Source: PALSA-350 sp963794165
Lineage (GTDB): Bacteria; Acidobacteriota; Terriglobia; Terriglobales; Acidobacteriaceae
DNA: 64,000 nt
Assembly: GCA_963794165.1 (NCBI GenBank)
Contig: CAWCCT010000001.1
Location: forward strand, 219,556-283,555
Reading direction: 5' to 3'
The notes under the pieces were generated by a model. The model did no database searches. It saw nothing but the letters and a program-made list of their open reading frames with translations, and was not told where the DNA came from. The position numbers and the translations under genes are program-made. Shown here piece after piece: positions 16,403 to 26,180 of this stretch. The stretch's first letter is position 1, and each line of letters begins with the position of its first letter.

Positions 16403-18382
16403 ATTTACATCGACCCGCCATATGGGATCGATTACGACTCGAATTTTCAGCAGCGGGTCGATTCGACGAAGAATAATGAGAAGGACCAGGCGGACGACGT
16501 TTTGACCATAAAGGCCTTCCGTGACACGTGGACACTGGGCATCCACTCGTACCTGACCTATCTTCAAGAGCGCCTTTATCTCTGTCGAGAACTTCTATCC
16601 GACACTGGAGCGGTATTTTTGCAGATCGGACCTGAGAACGCCCATGTCGTTAAAGTTGTCATGGATGAGGTTTTTGGTAAGGACAATCGCATTGCCGACA
16701 TACACTTCATCAAGGCGGCAGGCAGAGGTTCAGGGTTGATCGATACTCTTTTCGATCAGATTCTCTTCTACGCGAAGGATAAGCAGTCGATCGCCTCAAC
16801 TTTCTCTGCGGTCTACTCCAAGAAGGGCGGTGTCGAAGGCGATCCTCTCTACAAGTACCTCGAGCTTCCGGACGGTTCTGAGATCCAGCTGACAGCGGCT
16901 CAAATGCGGGGGGAAAGCCCCATTCCGGCGGGGCGCAGGTTTCGTCCAGATCCGTTAGTCTCCGAGGGAGAAACTGATACCGGGTCCGCTCCTTTTATCT
17001 TCAAAGGCGAGACTTTTCGTCCTCCCCCCGGCAATCACTGGAAGCTGACTCCGGACGGTTTGAAATCCCTCATAGCGAAACGCCGCATCTTTCAGCTTGG
17101 AAAGAAACAGCTAAGGTACAAGCGCTACCCAGAGGATTCGGAGTGGGGACGCATTGGGAATATGTGGCAAGACACCCAGAAGGGAACGTTTCAAGGTGAA
17201 CGCCGTTATGTGGTGAAGACTGCCGATAAGGTTGTTGCCAGATGCGTCTGCATGGTGACCCGTCCGGGAGATCTGGTCCTCGACATAACTTGCGGATCTG
17301 GCACTACAGCTCTGGTCGCGGAGTCGCTCGGTCGGAGATGGATCACCTGCGATACATCGCGAGTTGCCATAAACGTTGCTCGCACACAGTTACTCGAACA
17401 GGTATTCCCAAGCTATAAGACCATTACATCCGATTTTCGGGACGGGTTCGCATATGAGAAAGGAACCCGCTTGATGCCATCCGATGTGGCGTACGAGAGA
17501 GAACCCGAGTCGTTCGACCTTGTAGACCGTCCGATCGTCGATGGAACGAGCGCTCGCGTAGCCGGACCGTTCGAGGTAATGACCCTCGGGCGATATTCGG
17601 TTGAAGATTGGCAAGGTTCTGTCGTTACCCGCGATGGACGAGGGATCGAACAAGCTCAGCTTCAGAACTACATCCAGGTGATCTGCCGGCTTTACCGGAA
17701 GGATTCCGCCGTCCAAGGCGCGAGCGGCTTGATACATGCGATTACAGAGTCCGAAAAGGACAGGATTGCCATCTCTGTCGGCCCGCTTTCTGGCCGCGTC
17801 ACGGCCAAGCAGGTGAACGATGCCGTTCAGGACGCGCTGGCCTCCGGCATTCTGGAAGTCCATATCCTGGGCTGGGCATTCGAGGCCAATGTCGGCGAGG
17901 TCAAAGCCCAGCTCGAAAAGCGGGGGAGGGTCAAGGTGGTACTGCAAATGATTCGTCCCGATACCTTGTCCGACGGACTGAAAGCTACGAAACCGGAGAT
18001 GCTATTCTCCCCTCTCGCCCTGCCGGACATCGAAATCGAGGTGAAAAAGAACGGCAAGGAGGCGCGGGCCGTCGCCCGCCTCAAAGGCGTCGCTGTGTTC
18101 GACCGGAAGAATCGAACGACCGACTATAAGCACGCCGATTCTGGCTACGTCTCCGCCTGGTATCTCGACGAAGATTATGATGGCGACTGCTTCGTGGATT
18201 GCCAGATGTTCTTCGACTTCAAGAAGGCTCCGAACCTCAGAGCTCTTGACCTTGAGGTGGACCCGGAGGAATACAAGCTCCAGCTCACATCTCTGCCGTT
18301 TCCTCTGCGCGGTTACAAGCGCATCGCTGTCAAAGTTGTAGATGTCTTCGGCAACGAGTCCACCGTTGTGCGTGCACTGTAA
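16403..18382 (+). pseudogene. Type III-like (beta-class) DNA methyltransferase, N-terminally truncated and fused
   Basis: Residues 147-805 of the same frame. IYIDPPYGIDYDSNFQQ gives motif IV (DPPY, 150-153); motif I follows later as DITCGSGTT (440-448), so the order is the beta class. The C-terminal 300 residues, ending FPLRGYKRIAVKVVDVFGNES, match Mod-type subunits that partner a Res helicase. The usual 100-200 residues before DPPY are absent and replaced by the lipoprotein front, so a cytosolic enzyme would start with an export signal. It is followed after 14 bp by the res gene. Methylation activity is doubtful unless an internal start is used, and part of the fold would still be missing. 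Confidence 0.82.
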
Positions 18383-18396
18383 CCGGGGTCCATGTA

Positions 18397-21174
18397 ATGG
18401 CCTATTTTGTTGACCGCGTCGTGATCTGCGAGGCCTTTGAGGAGCCCGACCAGCATTATCAGCTTCTCTCTGGCGGACGCTCCCAGCTTGTGAGCGGCCG
18501 GCGTCCGTCTATGCGCTTCATCGGCGGCGCCAGCGGCGCGCGTGGCGGAATCGGGGGAATTGTAGGCCGCGAAGCGACCTTGTTTGAGGACTTGTCTTCG
18601 TCCTCAGAGAAAAACGAGGTTGTCAACCAGCTGCGGGACGAGGTCCGCGAATGGCGCACACAGCGCTATCCGGGAACCGCAATAGTAACGCGTCGTTTGT
18701 TGGAATGGTGGTTCGAACGCAACGAGGAGCGAAAAGCCTTAGGGAGGCGCTTCTTTTTCTGCCAACAGGAAGCGATTGAAACCGTCGTCTATCTCTATGA
18801 AGTCCAGAACCGCCGCAAGATGCCGGAGACCGGCAACCTCCTACGCTACGCGCTGAAGCTCGCGACTGGGACGCGCAAGACCGTCGTCATGGCCATGCTC
18901 GTCGCCTGGTCAACTCTGCATAAGCGCAAAGTCAGTGGCTCGACGCTCTCCGCTAACTTCCTCGTCCTGGTGCCCAATCTGACGGTTCGCGACCGCGTGA
19001 GCGGCTTCCCCCGCGGCGATGGTTTAGAGCCGGGCGGCGAACATAATCTCTATAACGAGTTCGATGTGGTCCCCCCTGAATACCTTGAGGAATTCCAGCC
19101 CAACGTAATGGTCAAGAACTGGCAATCGATCCCGCTCGAGGCCAAGCGCGACGACTGGATTGGCGAGGAAATCCTTGAGGAGGGGCGTTTCATTCCTGCC
19201 GCGGTGTTGCGCGCGATGCGCCGGCGAGCGCAGCAGGACCCAAACGCCGTCATCCAGCGCATGCTCAAGAATTGGCGCGATGTGTTCCTCATCAACGATG
19301 AAGCCCACCACGCTTACGGCGAAAAGAAGTCGCGCAAAGGCGAGGAGCCTGAATTCCTCCGATGGAGCAAAATTCTTGACCGGATATCGAAGGCAACGCG
19401 TGTGAGCCTGGTCGCGGACCTGTCCGCGACGCCATGGTACGGATCTGGCTCCGCCAAGCCGGAAGGCTCGCTCTACGAATGGCTGGTGTCGGACTTTTCG
19501 GTATATGACGCCTTCGAGTCGGGGCTGGTCAAGGTGGTTCGCCTCCCGGATCCGGATCAACAAGGCCGAATCTACCTCGACCTCTGGGATCTGGTGAAAG
19601 GCGCAAAAACGAAAGACGAGTACCTGCGCGCTTGCAAGGGGGCGATTGCCAGCATCTACGCTTCGTGGAGCAGGGACTATCAGGAGTGGTCGCAGACCTT
19701 CGATTTCCTCCGTACAACGCCGTGTCCTGTGCTGCTTTGCGTGGCGGACAATGCGACGCGAGCTGCATGGCTTTTCGAGCATCTGACCAAGGAATATGAA
19801 TTTCTTCGCAATCCAAATGACGAAGATCGAAAAAAGTGGCACACGATCCAGGTGGATACTGGCGTCTTCGATGCAAATAAAGGCAACGAAGCCAACTTAC
19901 GCGAGATCGTCAGTACCGTAGGTAGGAAAGGAATGGCGGGCGAGAACGTTCGTTGCGTTGTCAGCGTGCAAATGCTGACCGAGGGTTGGGACGTGAAAAG
20001 CGTCAGCCATATTCTCGGCATTCGCGCCTTCGGCTCGCCGCTTCTCACCGAGCAGATCATCGGACGAGGCCTGCGGCGCACTAATTACGATGTACTCAAC
20101 CAGCCACTCGCCGAGCGCCCGGAGGGCTACGAAGAAACGGTAGACGCCTTCGGCATACCATTCGTCGGCTTCCCTGTGCAAAAGCGCAAGCGTCCGCGCA
20201 CTGGCTCGTGGGAACAAGCCCGTCTGGGTCGAGCCGGACGACAAAAAAGCCAAATTCCGGGTGCGAGTGCCAAACGTCCGGTCATGGGCGGTGAGCGTCA
20301 CCAAGCCCTTGAGTCAGGTTATCCACGTCCACAAACTGGCGACAACGCTCGCCAATCCGGTCGCCGAAGTTACAGTGCGCCCAGTAGTGGGCGGCAACCC
20401 CGAAGCGGTCATGACACTGGGCGAGTTTCGGAGAGAGTGGCCGCTCCTCCGCACTGCATTCCTACTCGCGGAAGAGCTTTACGAAGCGACGAATCCGGGC
20501 AGCGCCGCCGACCTGGGTATAGGGCCAACGTTCGACGAGCTGTTGGATGTCAGTTGCGAGTACATTCAAACGCGCATTATCTACCCTGCGAACGGCGATC
20601 AACGCGACATCGGCATTTACAACTGGCGTTTACAGGCTCGCGATCTCCTCGAGAATGCAATTCGGGGTGCTTCCGGTGGCGGCACGACGCCGGTTCCCAT
20701 TCTTTCCAATCCCGAATGGCTCGACTCCGGGCTCATAAAACGGTTCCAATGGACGGGCATCCTGGCAGAGGGCAAGAAGGCGCACACGAATAAGGTTCCG
20801 TGCCACACGGATCTTGAGAAGAAATTTGCTGATTTTCTCGATGGGGCGAAGGATGTCGTTCGCTATCTCAAGAATGAGCGTTTCGGTTTTTCTGTCACCT
20901 ACTATGAGCACAACCGACCTCGCCAGTTCTACCCTGACTTCATTGTGCTGGTCCGGGAGATGACGGGAAAGAAACAACGTGGCTTGCAGAAACGAAAGGA
21001 GAAATGCGAACGAATGTACCCTTGAAGAACGGCTCGGCTGAGCGATGGTGCGAAAAGATGAGCACGACCAAGCACGGTCATTGGCGGTATCTGTTCGCGC
21101 AACAGCTAAAGCTTGAGAGGACACTGAACAAAGGTGCCACTTCGTTCGCTAGGATTGCCTCGGATCTAGTGTAG
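18397..21174 (+). pseudogene. Type III-like restriction helicase/endonuclease (Res), two frameshifts
   Basis: The first frame (18397 to about 20210) has the helicase domain: INDEAHHAYG (about residue 300), DLSATPWYGSG and QIIGRGLRR (motif VI). Walker A reads ATGTRKT (156-162) in place of ATGSGKT, losing the second glycine. Near 20210 the protein continues in another frame as GNKPVWVEPDDKKAKF, and near 20970 it shifts again to TWLAETKGEMRTN, ending at 21174. The last segment holds the PD-(D/E)xK nuclease (FYPDFIVLV...ETKG). Two frameshifts plus the P-loop change mean the nuclease is dead. Confidence 0.88.
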
Positions 21175-21485
21175 TGCGTCGAGCGGATAAGCGTTTATTT
21201 AGCGAGCTTAAAACGGATAGTCGGGCCCGGGGACAAACCTGGCGACGAACGGGACGTAACCCATACAAGAAATTAGTGACCAGATGGAACGTTCCCTAAC
21301 CCCCAGGAAATGAGCTGGTAGGGTTACGTTCCGTCTGGTCACTGATTTTCCCAACACAACCCTCGCTAGAACCAATGCCCTTACGTCACCGGCAACAATA
21401 TCCGTCGAGGCGTAACATCACCGCACCATGGTAGAATCATCCAAAATCAGAACAGATAGACGTGGCCAAGTGCAACAGGTGCTAG
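21175..21485. other. Intergenic region with hairpin element
   Basis: Contains a single arm GACGAACGGGACGTAACCC (about 21243-21262) and the long hairpin at 21275-21343. No gene seen. Confidence 0.6.
21275..21343. repeat. Long imperfect hairpin, REP/RAYT-like element
   Basis: Left arm begins AGTGACCAGATGGAACGTTC and the right arm ends GTTCCGTCTGGTCACT; the arms pair over about 25 bases with few mismatches around a short centre. Related arms are at 31848-31917 and 23276-23300. The design (GTGACC/GACAG-GACG core, TAACCC) resembles palindromes moved by REP-associated tyrosine transposases, and such a gene lies at 53136. Confidence 0.65.
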
Positions 21486-22495
21486 ATGCCAACTGACGCA
21501 TACATTGACATGCGCAATCTGGCCTCCCCCAAGGGTGCGGCGGGTAGCTGCCCTGTAGCCAATTGCGCTGCACCGCTTGTTGAAGCAGATAGCCAATGGC
21601 GTAAGATGCCTTACTGTCCAGTACACGGAATTAGGATCCATTCCAAAACTTTCGCTTATTACAACGGGCCAGCGAGAAAATTGCAGCGCGATGCGGCCTT
21701 GCGGAATATCTTATTCGAACGAGACTATTTCAAAGAGCACATTCTGGACAATGCAGCCAAGGCCGAAACTAATCGGATTTGCCACGAAAACAGTGAAGAT
21801 GCTCTGACCTGGAATGTGTTCTGCCGACTAGCGCGCGGCGGATTCCTTTCAGCACTCCTATCCACACTGACACAATCAGCTCTGACGGACGAGCCCGAAC
21901 TGTACACGTGGGGCCTCAATGTCCGCCTTGATGATTCGTCCGCCCCAGCATTGTTTCCTGCTCTAAAGTGTGCCCGCGACACTTTCGAACAAGGCATCAG
22001 GAGGTTCTTAACTGAGCCGGACATTATGTTGTACGTGCCGGGGCAGGTGCTTATTCTCCTGGAGGCCAAGTTCACTTCAGGCAACACCATTGCTAAGGCC
22101 AGCGCGACTGATGATATCGCCGGCGAGAAGCCGAAGTCGCGCGAGGGAATTCTACAACGATATGCGCCCGCTGCACTGCCACCGGGGGCGCTGCTTACAC
22201 CGTCGTCCTCGGAGCCTTTTTATTCACAGTTGTACCGAAATTTGGTGTTCGCAATCTACATGGCGAAAAAGCTAGGCGTGAAATGGGGTCTGGTTAACCT
22301 CGTGTGTGAGCGGCGATTTCGAATTTTGTCGTCAGACGGGTGTGGTACTTTGGGAAAACAGTAAGCTTTAACGAACCGCAGGTTGGGGAGTTTCAGGACG
22401 AAATTACCCCTCAAGTAAGGGCAATCATCGCCAAGACGCCGGGACGCCTCTCGCACCCGAAGACCGCCGGGACCTTTTGGGGACAGACGAACTAA
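21486..22495 (+). pseudogene. Restriction-endonuclease-like protein (PGN_0703-like), frameshifted
   Basis: The open frame 21486-22364 encodes 292 residues: an N-terminal zinc-binding-like part (GSCPVANC, PYCPVHG) and a PD-(D/E)xK-like core EPDIMLYVPGQVLILLEAKFTSGN (about 177-201). After CERRFRIL the homologous chain appears to continue in another frame (VWYFGKTVSFNEPQVGEFQD, ending GTFWGQTN at 22495), so a frameshift near 22320-22345 truncates the gene. The catalytic core itself is upstream of the damage. Adjacent to the decayed Mod/Res locus, it may be a leftover defence gene. Family label tentative. Confidence 0.6.
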
Positions 22496-22587
22496 CCCCT
22501 AAGGAAATCCCGCGCAAACGCACGGATTTATCTGCCGACGAGGAAAGAGAATTTCCGGTGCGGTCGTGCCGCGGTGGTCGCCCGTTT

Positions 22588-22660
22588 GGAGATTTGTGGT
22601 CAGGAGATTTGTGGTCAGGAGATTTGTGGTCAGGAGATTTGTGGTCAGGAGATTTGTGGA
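22588..22660. repeat. 15-bp tandem repeat, nearly five units
   Basis: GGAGATTTGTGGTCA occurs four times exactly (22588-22647) and a fifth time as GGAGATTTGTGGA. Units show no divergence, so the array is recent or homogenised. Because 15 is a multiple of 3 the reading GDLWS repeats in one frame, but no ribosome site or gene context supports translation. Confidence 0.9.
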
Positions 22661-22714
22661 CGGTTCGTTGTGCCAGGTGTTTCGAGGCGCGGCCGTTTTA
22701 GAGACCTTGCTTGT

Positions 22715-23368
22715 TCATTTTTGGGGTCCGCGCTTATCGGGGTCCGCCGACTTTTCGTCGGGGAGATCATCAAAGAGGGGAGTCTTGCTCGGAGGAATAG
22801 GCAGATCCCAGGTGCAGACGACTCTTAGTCCGGCCTGCTTGGCGAACTTTCCCAGACCTTGATCGTCGGAATAAATAGTGTGTGCGTCGTTGACTCGGGC
22901 AATGGCCACGATTTGGCGATCGAATTTTACTTTTTGGTAAGGCGATTCAAAACCAGCTTTTTTGCCACCCTTGCCGCGGGCAGACAGCTCCATACCAGCC
23001 AGTTCTATAGCGGCCCGTTCGTCGAACGGTTTCATCAGGAGTGTTTTTGCCCCCTGGATCTTCTCCAGATAAAGCGGCCCTTCCCGATCAGCGAGGATCA
23101 AAAACTCGCAGAGAACCGGCGTCGGGATCACTATCCGTTCATCTTCCGCGTCCAGATCCGTTATCAGTTGCTCGATCCTTTCTCTTGCTTTGATAAGGGG
23201 CTGCCCAGTTTTCGGATCGTTCGGCGGTTTTGCTCCAGGATGGAATAGCAACGCGAGGGTGGTGTTGTGAGCAACCCGGGGACAGACGGAACGTAACCAT
23301 GGCTGCGACCTATTTTTTTTGCCTGACCGCACCAACATGGGTTCGCCGTGTCCACTCTCTGGCGTCAT
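22715..23368 (-). pseudogene. PIN-domain toxin lacking its N-terminus
   Basis: From NTTLALLFHPGAKPPND on, the protein is a normal PIN domain: VIPTPVLCEFLIL, FDERAAIELAGME, FDRQIVAIARVNDAHTIYSDDQGLGKFA and a C-terminal tail. The expected start (an Asp-Thr-Asn strand just before LALLF) is gone; upstream the frame runs into a hairpin-type repeat (GGGGACAGACGGAACG, near 23280), so the first catalytic Asp is replaced by foreign sequence. Any product from the apparent start would be inactive. No antitoxin partner remains upstream. Confidence 0.75.
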
Positions 23369-23377
23369 GCAGCTCTC

Positions 23378-23800
23378 TCAGGAGATCAAATGTGGTGCCA
23401 CAAGGCTGACGAATTCACGGGCCGTAATGATTTTGGTCTTCTTCCAGAACTTGGGAAAATGCCTGCTATTACCTGTGATAAGGTAATCGGCGCCGGCTTT
23501 GTCAGCGCATTCAAGAAAGATATTGTCGTCCGAGTCACTGCACACGTCCAGGCGACGTGAGGGTACGACGACGTGGCTGCTGTTCTTGATAAGCTGCAGC
23601 AGCTGCAGACGTAAACCTTTCCGGATACGCAACTCGGGGCGGGACAGCACGTCCGCATACTCTTCCAAGATCGGACGGGTCACATAAAGACGGGCCGGCT
23701 TGGTGGTAGCAAGCAGGAAAGTGGTGCGCTGAAGGCCTCCTGGCTTGAGAGCGGCGGAAATCAACACATTGGTGTCGATGACAAGACGGAGCGGAAGCAT
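23378..23800 (-). CDS. PIN-domain toxin
   Basis: 140 residues. LRLVIDTNVLISAALKPGG holds the first Asp, EEYADVLSRPEL the conserved Glu, DSDDNIFLECADKAGADYLITGNSRHFPKF the distal acidic cluster and the ITGN turn, as in the COG1569 type of PIN toxin. All expected acidic residues are present. It overlaps its Phd-type antitoxin gene by one base. Likely ribonuclease toxin, apparently intact. Confidence 0.92.
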   Translation of the reverse strand: MLPLRLVIDTNVLISAALKPGGLQRTTFLLATTKPARLYVTRPILEEYADVLSRPELRIRKGLRLQLLQLIKNSSHVVVPSRRLDVCSDSDDNIFLECADKAGADYLITGNSRHFPKFWKKTKIITAREFVSLVAPHLIS

Positions 23801-24102
23801 TAGCGCTTCTTCTTTTGCGCCCTGGTCGTCTTGATTATTTCGTCAATCTGCCGGGGAGTAAGGGCGTTGGTTCCGTTGCGCTCTGATTCCTCACCGAGGA
23901 TGCGCAGCACTTCCGGTTCTGGCGCGGCCAGCTTGACATAGTCGCGAATGCTCAAGAGCACGGCCTTCGGCGTGCCGCGCTTCTCGATGACCAGCGAATG
24001 ACGCCCATCAGAGACGCGATCCAGGAGCTTGCCGAAATTAGCCCGTGCATTCAGCGCTGAAACCACGATAGTGCCGGTCTTATCGGTCGTCGGGGCGGCC
24101 AT
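23800..24102 (-). CDS. Phd/YefM-family antitoxin
   Basis: 100 residues. IVVSALNARANFGKLLDRV and LVIEKRGTPKAVLLSIRDYV form the Phd/YefM DNA-binding fold; the tail ends RQIDEIIKTTRAQKKKR. It is upstream of and overlaps the PIN toxin by 1 bp. A perfect 14-bp palindrome lies 23 bases upstream (24125-24138) and is the likely operator. A truncated relative of this gene with the same palindrome is at 50074-50208. Confidence 0.92.
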   Translation of the reverse strand: MAAPTTDKTGTIVVSALNARANFGKLLDRVSDGRHSLVIEKRGTPKAVLLSIRDYVKLAAPEPEVLRILGEESERNGTNALTPRQIDEIIKTTRAQKKKR

Positions 24103-24124
24103 AAACTCTCCATTTCACTGCTCT

Positions 24125-24138
24125 GAACTGTACAGTTC
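24125..24138. promoter_or_regulatory. 14-bp perfect palindrome, probable Phd operator
   Basis: GAACTGTACAGTTC, fully symmetric, just upstream of the Phd-type antitoxin ATG at 24102. The same 14 bases occur at the equivalent place before the broken antitoxin copy at 50110, which argues it is bound by this antitoxin family. Confidence 0.75.
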
Positions 24139-24159
24139 GGATGAATCTCAGTCAATAAG

Positions 24160-24525
24160 TTAGGAAATCCGCGGAGGTTTCGGGATAGCCGGAGGTTTCG
24201 GGACTGAAGCCGACGTATCAGCACTCCTGCGCCGTGGCCCTGCTAAGGTCCTCGCTGCTTCGGCCGGACTTCGAAGAAAGACGATGCGTTGCTTGGGCTC
24301 AACGTGCTCGGCAAATCCGGCGATCTGCCGAATGGCAGCATCTACACGATCCTGAGACCAGCCGAACTTGCGCCGGAGCAGAACGCGATTCACTTCGTTC
24401 AGAATGTCGTCTGAAACTGCGAGGCAAATCTCGCCTGCTTCGGCCAAATCGAGGATGCGCGAAGCATTACCCGGAAAGTTCAGGGCAGATACGATGACAT
24501 TTGTATCCGATGGGATGCGCAGCAC
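24160..24525 (-). pseudogene. PIN-domain toxin, C-terminally truncated
   Basis: GTG start at 24525 directly after the preceding antitoxin stop. RIPSDTNVIVSALNFPGNASRIL and SDDILNEVNRVLLRRKFGW are typical of a PIN toxin. After EPKQRIV the expected D-DNR-LE-A and ITGD segment is missing; instead the frame reads through a repeat (CCGAAACCTCCGGCTATCCCGAAACCTCC on this strand) to a stop at 24160. The distal catalytic Asp residues are therefore lost. Confidence 0.75.
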
Positions 24526-24763
24526 TTAGCGTGAGAGTTCGCCACGTGCGGCTGAAATTTCGGCGTCTACATCCTCAGGCTTCAGACCGCGCTCACGTGC
24601 GTTGCGGTGCCCGAATTCGACTAAGTCGCGCCACTCCGCCCGGCTCAGGCGGTTCTCCACTGCCTCGCGCACGAGCTCTTCCGGAGTAATCTCTTCCCTT
24701 GCGGCAGCTTCCTTGACTTTCTCAACCAGTTCGCCGGGAAGTCCGAATGTATTCGGTGGCCAT
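24526..24763 (-). pseudogene. Ribbon-helix-helix-like antitoxin, frameshifted near its start
   Basis: AGGAGG and an ATG at 24763 start MATEYIRTS, but this frame stops after 13 codons. With one base removed it goes on as GELVEKVKEAAAREEITPEE, ...VREAVENRLSRAEWRDLV and ends RGELSR at 24526, immediately before the GTG of the truncated PIN toxin. Both members of this module are thus damaged. Too short and split to be listed as one open frame. Confidence 0.65.
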
Positions 24764-24945
24764 GCCTCTATTTTCCTCCTCTTTCGCGAAAACCACCACG
24801 GCTTTCACAAGCATGGGAACCTGTCGGGGGACGGGAGGTTTCGGACAGAGGTTTCGGGACGAAATAACCCGTACGCTTCGCCATAGGATGACGGTTCCAC
24901 GTGTCCCCAAGCGATCATGGCAATATGGTTTGAGAGTGCGTAGCG

Positions 24946-25158
24946 ATGGACAACATGCAAATCACGCTTGAGCCTGGCAAGCGATCCGGACAACCTTGCA
25001 TCCGTGGCCTTCGTATCACTGTGTGGGATGTGCTCGCTTGGCTCGCAGCCGGGAAGAGCCAGACAGAAATTCTCGCCGACTACCCCGAGCTAGAGCCCGG
25101 TGATTTTCAGTTGGTTTTTGAGTATGCCGCGCGCCTGGGGCGGCGAGTCGCCTTGTGA
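24946..25158 (+). CDS. DUF433 antitoxin
   Basis: 70 residues: ITLEPGKRSGQPCIRGLRITVWDVLAWLAAGKSQTEILADYPEL, the complete DUF433 helix-turn-helix-like signature (G-PCIRG-RI). Its last codons overlap the toxin start by 4 bp. DUF433 proteins pair with DUF5615 PIN-like toxins. Intact, while its partner is frameshifted. Confidence 0.93.
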   Translation: MDNMQITLEPGKRSGQPCIRGLRITVWDVLAWLAAGKSQTEILADYPELEPGDFQLVFEYAARLGRRVAL

Positions 25159-25450
25159 AGTTGTTGCCCGATGAGAACTTGTCTCGTCGTCTTATTGGCC
25201 AAGTTGCGGACCTGTTCCCCGGCACCGTTCACGTTTCTTCAGTAAATCTATTGCAGGCTTCGGATGTTGAGGTTGGGAGTATGCGAAGCTGTTTGCCCTT
25301 TGTATCGTTACGGCCGATGCGGATTTCTACGAATTGTCGATCACCATGGGCGCTCCTCCCAAGGTGGTGTGGTTGAAAGGTTGCGATTATCCAACGTCTG
25401 TGGCTGCTCAGCTGATTCGTGACCAGGCCATTCGAATTACCGCGCGGCGG
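25155..25450 (+). pseudogene. DUF5615 PIN-like toxin, frameshifted
   Basis: GTG-ATG overlap with DUF433. First frame: KLLPDENLSRRLIGQVADLFPG...LLQASDVEV. One base is then missing (GTTGGGAG for GTTTGGGAG, about 25275); the next frame continues EYAKLFALCIVTADADFYEL, SITMGAPPKVVWLKGCDYPT and AAQLIRDQAIRI. This restores the conserved TADADF segment. After the homology the frame runs on into DNA that is antisense to the next antitoxin, so the native stop is also lost. Confidence 0.85.
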
Positions 25451-25750
25451 TTACCGTCGCTTAGCCCGGTGGTAGGCCTTCGGCAATTCGTCTCCCGGTT
25501 CCACGGGCTTGTTGCGAGCCTTATCGAGCAGGTCCAATGCCCTAGCCGCGAGTTCTTTCGTCGGCTGTCTTCGCTTTCGCGCCCATTCCTCGTGTTCCAA
25601 ATGAGCCAGCTTTTCAGCGACCGCCACATTGATGAACTGGTTCAAGGAGACACCCTCCTTCTCTGAAAACACCTCTGCGGTTCGCCGCACCGACGGCATC
25701 AGCCGCAGCGGAAACTTCGGGATCACGGTCTTGCGCGATTCAGTCGCCAT
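25451..25750 (-). CDS. RHH/HicB-like antitoxin of a PIN module
   Basis: 99 residues: TVIPKFPLRLMPSVRRTAEVFSEKEGVSLNQFINVAVAEKL is a ribbon-helix-helix of the HicB C-terminal type, followed by a charged tail. It is downstream of, and overlaps by 11 bp, the PIN gene at 25740, the reverse of the usual antitoxin-first order. The module at 49114-49894 has the same order and a clearly related antitoxin (EGVALNQLINVAVAEKL). Confidence 0.85.
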   Translation of the reverse strand: MATESRKTVIPKFPLRLMPSVRRTAEVFSEKEGVSLNQFINVAVAEKLAHLEHEEWARKRRQPTKELAARALDLLDKARNKPVEPGDELPKAYHRAKRR

Positions 25751-26180
25751 CTTGGTTCCCCTCCCTCATTTTTTCTAACAGTTCGACCGGGGAAAGCACC
25801 GGAATTCCAAACCTCTTTCCTGCACCCGCAAAATGCTTCGTGTTGCTCGTAACCAGCGCCTCTGCCCGTCCGTTGATCGCAAGATCCAGAATCATCTCGT
25901 CGCTCGGATCGGGCGACAAGGGCCGGATCTTCGTCACGACTTCCACCGGTTCAGCGAAGGCTTCCATTGCTTCGATCAACTCCAAAATCTCGCGCTTGCT
26001 CAACGCCGACGCTTTCACGTGCTCCGAACGAAGAGCGACATCCCGATATTCCAAGCCGAGTTTGAGGTCCATCAGCGGCACGAGTTCTTCACGAAATATC
26101 ATCCGCACAACTTCTCCTGCAGCCCCATCGCTCGACCGGACAGCCGTCACAAACGATGCCGTATCGAGCACGATTCTCAC
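25740..26180 (-). CDS. PIN-domain toxin
   Basis: 146 residues from a GTG at 26180. RIVLDTASFVTAVRS (first Asp; DTAS instead of the common DTN), LGLEYRDVALR (Glu), SPDPSDEMILDLAINGRAEALVTSNTKHF (distal acidic cluster and the SNTKHF turn). Full length. First gene of a toxin-then-antitoxin operon. Upstream on this strand is an AT-rich ATATTGTTGTG stretch that may contain the promoter. Confidence 0.88.
   Translation of the reverse strand: MRIVLDTASFVTAVRSSDGAAGEVVRMIFREELVPLMDLKLGLEYRDVALRSEHVKASALSKREILELIEAMEAFAEPVEVVTKIRPLSPDPSDEMILDLAINGRAEALVTSNTKHFAGAGKRFGIPVLSPVELLEKMREGNQDGD

Noticed and set aside
19024..19842. 272-codon minus-strand frame opposite res
   Set aside because: Antisense shadow; the plus strand carries clear helicase motifs.
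22588..22660. Possible CRISPR-like array
   Set aside because: Units are contiguous with no spacers, so it is a plain tandem repeat. No cas genes in the window.
22477..22701. Open frame coding repeated GDLWS
   Set aside because: It arises from the 15-bp tandem repeat; no ribosome site, and the region follows a decayed gene.
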